A DNA stretch of 64,000 bases from Ruminiclostridium papyrosolvens C7. Lineage in GTDB: Bacteria; Bacillota; Clostridia; Acetivibrionales; DSM-1351. The notes under the pieces were generated by a model. That model did not search any database and was not told the origin of the DNA. It saw only the letters and a program-made list of their open reading frames with translations. The stretch lies in assembly GCF_000421965.1 (NCBI RefSeq), contig NZ_ATAY01000014.1:19069-83068 (forward strand), written 5' to 3'. This document shows positions 57,580-64,000 of the stretch, piece by piece (the stretch's first letter is position 1; each line of letters starts with the position of its first letter). The position numbers and the translations under genes are program-made.

Positions 57580-59184
57580 TTAAAATGGTGAAGTCATTTT
57601 GCCCTTCTCCAATTCTTTAACAATGTTTTTTCTCCAATTTACATTATCAGTCTTATCAAAATCTGTTCTATAATGTGCACCTCTGCTCTCTTTTCTCTCA
57701 AGAGCAGATTCTATAACGAGGCCTGCTACTGTTAGCATATTCAATACTTCCAGTTTCACAAGACTGAATCCTGACAAATCGGAATACTTCTTATAGATAT
57801 AATTAATAATTTCAGCAGCTTTTTCAAGACTTTGTTGATTTCTGATTATACCAACATACTTTGTCATAGCAGCCTGTATCTCTTCTTTCATAGCTTTGAG
57901 TGCTGCATCGTTATCTTTGTTTGATGTATAACCTATCTTTGTGTTCACTGCTGAATTATCGCAATGTCTATCTTCTGACCCGATTTTCCTGGCAATTTTT
58001 CTTCCGAAAACTAGTCCTTCCAGCAAAGAATTGCTTGCCAGCCTGTTTGCTCCGTGAATTCCAGTACAAGCAACTTCTCCACATGCATATAAGCCGGGAA
58101 TATTGGTCTGACCGTCAACATCCGTTCTGATGCCACCCATACAATAGTGCTCTGCCGGAGCAACCGGAATAAAATCCTTGGATATATCAATTCCGTAATC
58201 AAGACATGTCTTGAAAATATTTGGAAATCTGTTTTCGAGATATTCCCTGCTTTTAAAAGTAATATCCAGAAAAACGTTTTTAGAATCAGTAAGGGACATT
58301 TCTTTAAAAATTGCTCTTGAAACAACATCTCTAGGTGCAAGCTCGCCTAACTCATGATATTTCTTCATAAAAGCTTCACCCTTGCAATTTTTAAGTCGAG
58401 CGCCCTCTCCCCTGACTGCCTCCGATATTAAAAAGCTTTTGTCCTTTGGGTGGTACAGTACTGTAGGATGGAATTGTACAAATTCCATATCCATTGCCTG
58501 AGCACCTGCTCTAAGACACATTCCTACTCCGTCTCCAGTTGCAACTTCAGGATTTGTAGTATGCGCATAAATCTGTCCGAAACCTCCGGTTGCAACTACC
58601 ACAGAATTTGACTGGAAAACTTTTATTTTATCTGAAATTTCATCATAAACAATAACTCCTCTGCATTTTCCCTCTTCAATAATAAGGTCAACAGCAAAGT
58701 GGCTTTCAAAAATAGATATATTCTTCTTCTTTACGGCAACATCAATAAGCTTATCACAAACTTCCTTGCCGGTCGTATCACCTGAGTGAATAATCCTGTT
58801 TACGCTGTGGGCACCTTCTCTTGTAAGGGATAGCTGTTGACCGCTTTTATCAAAGTTCACTCCCAGGCTGCACAGTGTTCTGATATTTTCAGCAGCCTCT
58901 TCCACCAGAACCCATACGCTTGTTTCATCGTTTAATCCTGCACCGGCAAAAAGAGTATCTTTGAAATGCAGCTGCGGCGAATCGTTCTTCTCATCGAGAG
59001 ATACTGCTATTCCCCCTTGCGCAAGAACTGAATTGCTTATGTCCAGTGTCTCCTTTGTAATTATCCCAATCTGGAAACTTTCGGGTATCTCCAATGCAGT
59101 GTATACTCCGGCTATTCCACTACCAATAATTACAACATCCTTGTATATGACCTCAACGTCAACCTTAGTACTATCCTCTTCCAT
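57580..59184 (-). CDS. nadB: L-aspartate oxidase
   Basis: A 534-residue flavoprotein oxidising L-aspartate to iminoaspartate, the first step of de novo NAD synthesis; in anaerobes fumarate can be the electron acceptor. VVIIGSGIAGVYTALEI binds FAD; SVLAQGGIAVSL, the active-site REGAHSVNRIIHSGD and the C-terminal CTGIHGANRLASNSLLEGLVF region (split: GIHGANRLASNSLLEG) are the NadB/fumarate reductase motifs. GGAGGGTAAAAA precedes the ATG. The gap to nadA is 106 bases, with no other gene. Confidence 0.95.
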   Translation of the reverse strand: MEEDSTKVDVEVIYKDVVIIGSGIAGVYTALEIPESFQIGIITKETLDISNSVLAQGGIAVSLDEKNDSPQLHFKDTLFAGAGLNDETSVWVLVEEAAENIRTLCSLGVNFDKSGQQLSLTREGAHSVNRIIHSGDTTGKEVCDKLIDVAVKKKNISIFESHFAVDLIIEEGKCRGVIVYDEISDKIKVFQSNSVVVATGGFGQIYAHTTNPEVATGDGVGMCLRAGAQAMDMEFVQFHPTVLYHPKDKSFLISEAVRGEGARLKNCKGEAFMKKYHELGELAPRDVVSRAIFKEMSLTDSKNVFLDITFKSREYLENRFPNIFKTCLDYGIDISKDFIPVAPAEHYCMGGIRTDVDGQTNIPGLYACGEVACTGIHGANRLASNSLLEGLVFGRKIARKIGSEDRHCDNSAVNTKIGYTSNKDNDAALKAMKEEIQAAMTKYVGIIRNQQSLEKAAEIINYIYKKYSDLSGFSLVKLEVLNMLTVAGLVIESALERKESRGAHYRTDFDKTDNVNWRKNIVKELEKGKMTSPF

Positions 59185-59290
59185 TTTTTACCCTCCATAT
59201 CCCCACTTTTGTAAAGGAGCTTCTGACAAGCGCTACTTATATCAGTTCTGTTCCATGCTATGGGGTAAAGTACTTAATTGTTACAAATAT

Positions 59291-60205
59291 CTATTTTCCT
59301 ACCGCCAGCATTCTGTTTAAACTGCCGGACGCACGCTCAATAATATCTCTGTCCAGTGTTATTTCATATTGCCTTTTTGCCAAAGCATCATGAACACTCT
59401 GTAATGATGTCTTTTTCATATTCGGACAAATGAGCCCGGTTGACATCATATAAAAAGTTTTATTTGGGTTTTCCTTTTTCAACTGATAAAGAACACCCAT
59501 CTCAGTTCCGATAATAAATTTATCATGTTCAGAATTTCTTGCGTAATCAATAATCTGCTTTGTGCTCCCCACAAAATCTGCAAGCTCCTGTATCTCTGGC
59601 TGGCACTCCGGGTGCACCAGTAAAATAGCATCTGGATTGAGCCTCTTTGACTCTATAACCGCATCTGCCTTAATTTTATGATGTGTAATACAGTAGCCTT
59701 CCCAAAAAATAATATTCTTTTCAGGCACCATTTTTGCAACATAACTGCCAAGGTTTTTGTCAGGTGCGAAAATAATATCTTTTTTATCAATTGATTTGAT
59801 AACGTCCACTGCATTAGAAGAAGTACAACAGATATCGCATTCTGCCTTAACTTCTGCACTTGAATTTATATAACATACAACAGCTGCATCAGGATACTTT
59901 TTCTTTGCCTCTTTCAAAGCATCAGCCGTAACCATATCAGCCATGGGACAACCTGCATTTATTTCAGGCAACAGAACCGTCTTTTCAGGCGACAGGATCT
60001 TAGCACTTTCCGCCATAAAATGTACTCCGCAGAAAACTATAGTATCAGCCTGACTGGAAGCACAAAACTGGCTTAAAGCAAAAGAGTCTCCCGTAACGTC
60101 AGCTATTTCCTGCACCTCATCAACCTGATAGCTATGAGCAACAATAACTGCATTATGCTCTCTCTTCATTTTGTTAATATTACTAATCAACAAATTTTTA
60201 TCCAT
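59291..60205 (-). CDS. nadA: Quinolinate synthase
   Basis: A 304-residue [4Fe-4S] enzyme condensing iminoaspartate with dihydroxyacetone phosphate. The cluster cysteines are expected in [22 protein letters not shown] and [30 protein letters not shown] near the N-terminus and [18 protein letters not shown] are substrate-binding segments. The length is typical of the short NadA form. It is the first gene of nadA-nadB-nadC; a TTTACA/TAAAAT promoter with a 17-base spacer is visible upstream on the minus strand near 60.29-60.32 kb. Confidence 0.95.
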   Translation of the reverse strand: MDKNLLISNINKMKREHNAVIVAHSYQVDEVQEIADVTGDSFALSQFCASSQADTIVFCGVHFMAESAKILSPEKTVLLPEINAGCPMADMVTADALKEAKKKYPDAAVVCYINSSAEVKAECDICCTSSNAVDVIKSIDKKDIIFAPDKNLGSYVAKMVPEKNIIFWEGYCITHHKIKADAVIESKRLNPDAILLVHPECQPEIQELADFVGSTKQIIDYARNSEHDKFIIGTEMGVLYQLKKENPNKTFYMMSTGLICPNMKKTSLQSVHDALAKRQYEITLDRDIIERASGSLNRMLAVGK

Positions 60206-60330
60206 TATTTTTACCCTCGTTATCTGTTAAAAATTCCACAATACGCAATCTACTTGAATACACGGAAGTTTAAAATACTGCATTTATTTTAATACTTATA
60301 ATTTGCTTTGTAAATGCTTTTATACTAAAA

Positions 60331-60368
60331 GAAAAAATCCCTTCATATAATAATGAAAAGATTTTTTA
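60331..60368. terminator. Terminator downstream of the feo genes
   Basis: An imperfect stem with AAAAAATC and GATTTTTT arms around CTTCAT/ATGAAA, T-rich on both strands. It separates the feo operon from nadA. Confidence 0.65.
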
Positions 60369-60404
60369 CATAATAATGTTTTTAGTTTAAAAAATAAGTA
60401 AAAA

Positions 60405-60572
60405 CTACTTGTGGCATCTGCTGGATTCAGGACAGCCTGAACACCCGCAGCCGCAGCTTGATTCGCCATTTTTCCTCTGTCGGATTCTATAAATTATAAC
60501 CCATGCCATTAATCCGAAAACCACTGCAGATATTAAAATCGTTGCAATATTATCTTTTAAAAATTGTATCAT
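60405..60572 (-). CDS. FeoB-associated Cys-rich membrane protein
   Basis: A 55-residue protein with one membrane helix (residues about 8-28) followed by a basic stretch and a Cys-rich tail (SCGCGCSGCPESSRCHK). This is the pattern of the small FeoB-associated proteins of Firmicutes, in the usual place directly after feoB (gap 23 bases). The cysteines may bind iron near the channel mouth. ATG at 60572 follows GGAGGGG. Confidence 0.88.
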   Translation of the reverse strand: MIQFLKDNIATILISAVVFGLMAWVIIYRIRQRKNGESSCGCGCSGCPESSRCHK

Positions 60573-60595
60573 ATAAAACCCCTCCAATCCCTGAA

Positions 60596-62731
60596 TCAGG
60601 CGTTTACACTCTTACTTTGTCTTCCAGCCTTTTTACTTGGAGAGAACAAGAGCCACAAGCCGACTGCAATAACAATTAAAGCGGCTACCGTACCAACTCC
60701 GAATGAAACTGCTCCTGTAAGCAGACTACCTATTTGATAAATTATTAATGAGATCGCATATGCTAAAAGCGTCTGATAGCCCACAGCAATCATGGTCCAC
60801 TTCCACCCGCCCATTTCACGCTTAATAGCCCCTATTGCTGCAAAACACGGCGCACAAAGAAGATTAAATGCCATAAAAGCGTAAGCGCTAACGGCAGTAA
60901 ACATACCCGAAATGCTGGCAAGAAGTGTAGGATCACTTTCACTGACCTCACCCAAGCCAAAAAGAACACCAAAGGTTCCTACAACGTTCTCCTTAGCAGC
61001 AAGGCCGGTTACTGCGGCAACGGAAGCCTGCCATGTTCCAAAGCCCAAAGGCTTGAATATCGGTGCAATTACATTACCTATCGATGCCAGAATACTGTTT
61101 CCCTCTTCAACCATTTTAAAACTCCAGTTGAAATTGGAAAGGAACCATATAAGCCCACATGCTACAAATATTACTGTTCCGGCCTTAATAATAAATGCCT
61201 TTCCGCGCTCCCACATATGAATTAAAACACCCTTACCGCCGGGAACATGATATTGTGGAAGTTCCATTACAAATGGTGCAGGATCACCTGAAAACAACTT
61301 AGTCTTCTTGAGAATAATCCCTGATAAGATAACCATTAAAATGCCTAAAAAATATGTTGAAGGTGCAACCCACCATGATTTATCCGCAAACATCGCACCG
61401 GCAATCAGAGCAATAATAGGCAGCTTTGCACTACAAGGTATAAAGGTAGTTGTCATAATTGTCATTTTACGGTCTTTATCCTGTTCAATGGTTCTTGATG
61501 CCATTATACCCGGAACGCCGCAACCTGATGAAATTAGCATTGGAATAAATGACTTTCCTGAAAGACCAAACTTGCGGAAAATCCTGTCCATAATAAAAGC
61601 TACACGAGCCATGTAACCACAGTCCTCTAGAATAGATAAGAAGAAGAACAAAATCATCATCTGAGGAACAAATCCAAGAACCGCTCCAACTCCTCCAATA
61701 ATTCCGTCTATTACCAATCCCTGAAGCCATTCTGCCGCGCCTACATTCGAAAGGAAGGTACCTACTGCAGGCTGTATCCAACTTCCAAAAAACGTGTCAT
61801 TTGTCCAATCCGTTACTATCGTACCCAACCAGGAAACAGATACGAAATACACTATAAACATAATAGCTGCAAAAATAGGAAGTGCAAGCCATCTGTTGGT
61901 AACTATCTGATCAATTTTATCCGATGGAGTCATGCCTACTCTCTTTTTATGTAAGCACTTCTTTATTACTTTTCCAATATAGAAATAACGTTCATTAGTT
62001 ATAATGCTTTCACTGTCATCATCCATTATTCCTTCACAGGCTACGGTTATTTCATCAATCTTTGATAAAGTTTCAACCTCAAAAGAAAGCTGCTCTAAAA
62101 CCTTTTCATCACGTTCAAACAGCTTGATTGCGTACCATCGGGAGGACTGTTTACTTACAGACCCAGCCACAATTTCCTCAATCTTATTAAGGGAGTTCTC
62201 CACATCACTTGAAAAAGAATGTTGAGGAATTGTAATTTTGTTGTTCTCAGCAATATCAATTGTCTTTTCGATAATCTCTTTTAAACCGATACCCTTAACA
62301 GCTGATGTTTCAACAACAATACAGCCCAATTCACTGCTAAGCTTTTGAATATCAATTTTGTCCCCGTTTTTACGGACGATATCAATCATGTTTAACGCAA
62401 TAACAACCGGAATTCCTAATTCAACTAACTGTGTGGTAAGATAAAGATTACGTTCAATGTTCGATGCATCAACAAGATTAATAATAACATCAGGTCTGTC
62501 ATTTAAAAGATAATTACGTGTAACAACTTCCTCAAGAGTATAAGGAGATAAAGAGTAGATGCCGGGTAAGTCCATTATAGTTATATCCTTATACCCTTTG
62601 AGCTTACCCTCTTTTTTTTCGACTGTAACTCCTGGCCAGTTTCCAACGTACTGTGAACTACCTGTTAACTCATTAAACATGGTAGTTTTTCCGCAGTTCG
62701 GGTTTCCTGCAAGTGCGATTTTTATTGCCAT
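60596..62731 (-). CDS. feoB: Ferrous iron transport protein B
   Basis: A 711-residue membrane Fe(II) transporter with an N-terminal GTPase domain. The G motifs are GNPNCGKTTMFNELTG (G1), DLPGIYSLSPYTLEE (G3) and NMID (G4). A helical regulatory domain (about 170-260) leads to the membrane part with two Gate domains, including SCGVPGIMASRT with its conserved Cys. A tail of about 40 residues contains one more helix. The GTG/ATG region is preceded by GGGGGAAGGAACA. It follows two feoA genes, with a palindromic operator in the gap. Confidence 0.96.
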   Translation of the reverse strand: MAIKIALAGNPNCGKTTMFNELTGSSQYVGNWPGVTVEKKEGKLKGYKDITIMDLPGIYSLSPYTLEEVVTRNYLLNDRPDVIINLVDASNIERNLYLTTQLVELGIPVVIALNMIDIVRKNGDKIDIQKLSSELGCIVVETSAVKGIGLKEIIEKTIDIAENNKITIPQHSFSSDVENSLNKIEEIVAGSVSKQSSRWYAIKLFERDEKVLEQLSFEVETLSKIDEITVACEGIMDDDSESIITNERYFYIGKVIKKCLHKKRVGMTPSDKIDQIVTNRWLALPIFAAIMFIVYFVSVSWLGTIVTDWTNDTFFGSWIQPAVGTFLSNVGAAEWLQGLVIDGIIGGVGAVLGFVPQMMILFFFLSILEDCGYMARVAFIMDRIFRKFGLSGKSFIPMLISSGCGVPGIMASRTIEQDKDRKMTIMTTTFIPCSAKLPIIALIAGAMFADKSWWVAPSTYFLGILMVILSGIILKKTKLFSGDPAPFVMELPQYHVPGGKGVLIHMWERGKAFIIKAGTVIFVACGLIWFLSNFNWSFKMVEEGNSILASIGNVIAPIFKPLGFGTWQASVAAVTGLAAKENVVGTFGVLFGLGEVSESDPTLLASISGMFTAVSAYAFMAFNLLCAPCFAAIGAIKREMGGWKWTMIAVGYQTLLAYAISLIIYQIGSLLTGAVSFGVGTVAALIVIAVGLWLLFSPSKKAGRQSKSVNA

Positions 62732-62750
62732 TGTTCCTTCCCCCTAAAAA

Positions 62751-62774
62751 TATAGTTAGTTTGCGCTAACTATA
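62751..62774. promoter_or_regulatory. Iron-regulator-type palindrome upstream of feoB
   Basis: TATAGTTAG-N6-CTAACTATA, perfect 9-bp arms. It shares GTTAG-N6-CTAAC with two sites upstream of the feoA genes. It resembles DtxR/IdeR-type operators and could control feoB separately. Confidence 0.75.
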
Positions 62775-62811
62775 CTGTTAAAATATGCAGGGCCTTTATT
62801 ACCCTGCCTGA

Positions 62812-63033
62812 TTAATCTACTATAATCATTTCAGCATCTGCTTTTCTCAGTGACAACTCATATCCTCTGACAGTTACTTCAATTGGATCCCCCAGTGGAG
62901 CAACTTTTCTTACAAATATAGGTGTACCCTTAGTAATACCCATATCCATAACCCTTCTCTTCACAGCTCCTTCACCGCTCAGCTTTATAACCGTCACGGT
63001 ATCGCCGCATTTTACATCTCTGAGAGTTTTCAT
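62812..63033 (-). CDS. feoA: FeoA domain protein (second copy)
   Basis: A 73-residue SH3-like FeoA protein. DVKCGDTVTVIKLSGEGAVKRRVMDMGITKGTPI is the family pattern (basic face then GI.KGT), ending in VTVRGYELSLRKADAEMI. FeoA proteins bind FeoB and support Fe(II) uptake. It lies between the other feoA gene (26 bases upstream) and feoB. Confidence 0.92.
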   Translation of the reverse strand: MKTLRDVKCGDTVTVIKLSGEGAVKRRVMDMGITKGTPIFVRKVAPLGDPIEVTVRGYELSLRKADAEMIIVD

Positions 63034-63059
63034 ATTACTTCCTCATTTCTATATAACAT

Positions 63060-63269
63060 TTATACAATAATTCTGTTGGCCATTGCTTTATCAATTGCAA
63101 CACGTGCTTCCTTTACATTCACTATCATATTACCACCGATTTCGGAAATAACGGTAACATTCCCTCCTACTACAAAACCCAAGCTTTCTAAAAATTTTTT
63201 GGTTTCATCTTTCCCTCGTATTGCCTTTATTGAATTCATTTCGCCTAAAGAAACCATAGTTAATGGCAT
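63060..63269 (-). CDS. feoA: FeoA domain protein (first copy)
   Basis: A 69-residue FeoA-like protein (MPLTMVSLGEMNSIKAIRG shortened: SLGEMNSIKAIRGKDET, then FLESLGFVVGGNVTVISEIGG). It is diverged from the second copy, as is common for paired FeoA proteins in Clostridia. I chose ATG at 63269, six bases after GGGAGTG; a GTG three codons earlier overlaps that site. It is the first gene of the feo operon. Confidence 0.9.
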   Translation of the reverse strand: MPLTMVSLGEMNSIKAIRGKDETKKFLESLGFVVGGNVTVISEIGGNMIVNVKEARVAIDKAMANRIIV

Positions 63270-63284
63270 ATGAATCACTCCCTT

Positions 63285-63304
63285 TAGTTAGTGTCAACTA
63301 ACCT
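63285..63304. promoter_or_regulatory. Iron-regulator-type operator, proximal to feoA
   Basis: TAGTTAG-TGTCAA-CTAACCTA, between the feoA start and the transcription start. Confidence 0.75.
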
Positions 63305-63317
63305 ATCATCTATAAAA

Positions 63318-63374
63318 TAGTTAGCACTTGCTAACCTCATATTTGAGTTTACCACTGCTAACTACATTTGTCAA
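63318..63374 (-). promoter_or_regulatory. feo promoter with overlapping operator
   Basis: TTGACA (63374-63369) and TAAACT (63351-63346) on the minus strand, spacer 17. TAGTTAG-CACTTG-CTAACCT (63318-63337) covers the expected start site, and a GTTAG half-site lies in the spacer. The layout predicts repression when iron is bound to the regulator. Confidence 0.75.
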
Positions 63375-63426
63375 TATATCTTATACTTAAATTCTTGAAT
63401 TTGTAAATCAAGCCATTACTCACACC

Positions 63427-63454
63427 TTGATAAAGGGTTTTCATATGTTATAAT
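63427..63454 (+). promoter_or_regulatory. Promoter of the DtxR/MntR-type gene
   Basis: TTGATA (63427-63432), 16 bases, TATAAT (63449-63454). Confidence 0.65.
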
Positions 63455-63505
63455 TATAGAATTAGGAATAGATTGATTTCATACGAAGAATATGGAGGCT
63501 GTTAA

Positions 63506-63877
63506 ATGACAAAGTTACAGGAGTCAGGTGAAAATTACCTGGAAACCATATTAATTCTTAAAAATAAGAATGGGAATGTCCGTTCAATTGATATTGCTAA
63601 CGAATTAGGGTATACAAAACCTAGCATAAGTCGCGCCATGACTATTCTAAAAAATTCGGAATACATTACAATAGATGATAGTACGGGATATATAACGCTT
63701 ACAGATAGTGGTTATAGCATTGCTAAAGCAATGTACGAACGACATGAAATACTGTCCCGCTATTTAGTATCAATCGGTGTTTCCCCAGAAACAGCAGCAC
63801 AGGACGCATGCAGGATAGAACATGTAATAAGTCAGGAAACTTTTCAGAAAATAAAAGAAAATGCTAGTAATAAGTAA
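63506..63877 (+). CDS. DtxR/MntR-family metal-dependent repressor
   Basis: A 123-residue regulator. The N-terminal winged helix (ENYLETILILKNKNGNVRSIDIANELGYTKPSISRAM, given in part: RSIDIANELGYTKPSISRAM) is the DtxR DNA-binding motif, and the C-terminal half (ERHEILSRYLVSIGVSPETAAQDACRIEHVIS, in part RHEILSRYLVSIGV, CRIEHVIS) is the metal-binding dimerisation domain. There is no SH3 domain, so it is of the short MntR-like form. It is transcribed away from the feo genes and is the likely reader of the three GTTAG-N6-CTAAC sites. GGAGG precedes the ATG. Confidence 0.9.
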   Translation: MTKLQESGENYLETILILKNKNGNVRSIDIANELGYTKPSISRAMTILKNSEYITIDDSTGYITLTDSGYSIAKAMYERHEILSRYLVSIGVSPETAAQDACRIEHVISQETFQKIKENASNK

Positions 63878-64000
63878 ACCTAAATTGATTATATAATGAT
63901 AATTTCTTGTATATAAATATGTCAAATGTTCTATTATATCTAATTTTTTACCACACAAAAGTAATTTATCTACTTTTATGATATCCGTTATATAATAAGC

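Noticed and set aside
63878..64000. A possible gene start at the right edge.
   Set aside because: The last 123 bases are AT-rich with no ribosome site or conserved frame.

Overview
The window looks like a chromosome segment of a low-GC, endospore-forming, plant-polysaccharide-degrading anaerobe of the Clostridia. The genes point to the Ruminiclostridium / Clostridium cellulolyticum group, but that name is inference. The evidence is an alpha/beta-type spore protein, a desulfoferrodoxin, FeoAB, T-box leaders, pentose catabolism genes (xylulokinase, GH43 xylosidase, arabinose operon), a secreted CE1 esterase and AT-rich intergenic DNA with strong Shine-Dalgarno sites.

Layout. 0-0.9 kb: the 5' end of a xylulokinase gene with a palindromic operator, and a small unknown gene. 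1-7.9 kb: a branched-chain amino acid operon (ilvB-ilvN-ilvC-leuA-cimA, minus strand) behind a T-box leader. 8-10.6 kb: GH43 beta-xylosidase, a thioredoxin-fold protein and tadA. 10.7-25.8 kb: a surface-glycan locus. gmd-fcl (GDP-fucose synthesis) face a long minus-strand gene run of manC, four paralogous GT23-like putative fucosyltransferases, a lone E1 alpha/beta pair, an SDR epimerase, an intracellular subtilase with an unknown C-terminal domain and an APH-fold kinase. A divergent SMR / polyprenyl-phosphate glycosyltransferase / DUF2304 trio completes it. 25.8-28.6 kb: T-box and leuS. 28.7-30.9 kb: an agr-type quorum-sensing unit (AgrB, an AgrD-like peptide without cysteine, an AgrC-like kinase) with no response regulator nearby.

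31-40 kb: SWIM/SNF2 helicase, M29 aminopeptidase, oligoendopeptidase F, tRNA-Arg(CCT), a zinc-ribbon membrane protein and an MFS transporter. 40.3-45.5 kb: a cytoplasmic esterase, a secreted BIG2-CBM9-CE1 esterase and a LacI-family regulator, with a candidate LacI-type operator at the first promoter. 45.5-51.8 kb: small genes, then an L-arabinose operon (araR, an L-fucose-isomerase-family isomerase in the araA position, an araB-type kinase, araD) with two matching AraR-like operators. 51.8-56.7 kb: sfsA-yjbQ, desulfoferrodoxin, deoC, diacylglycerol kinase and a spore protein, plus two intergenic regions rich in DnaA-box-like 9-mers. 56.7-60.2 kb: nadA-nadB-nadC. 60.4-63.9 kb: feoA-feoA-feoB and a small Cys-rich membrane protein, opposed by a DtxR/MntR-type regulator, with three copies of a GTTAG-N6-CTAAC palindrome.

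The genes link pentose and ferulate-ester utilisation to sugar-responsive repressors, and leucine supply to two T-boxes that appear to read the same CTC codon. GDP-fucose supply is linked to a family of candidate fucosyltransferases. The least explained parts are the glycan operon and the agr unit.
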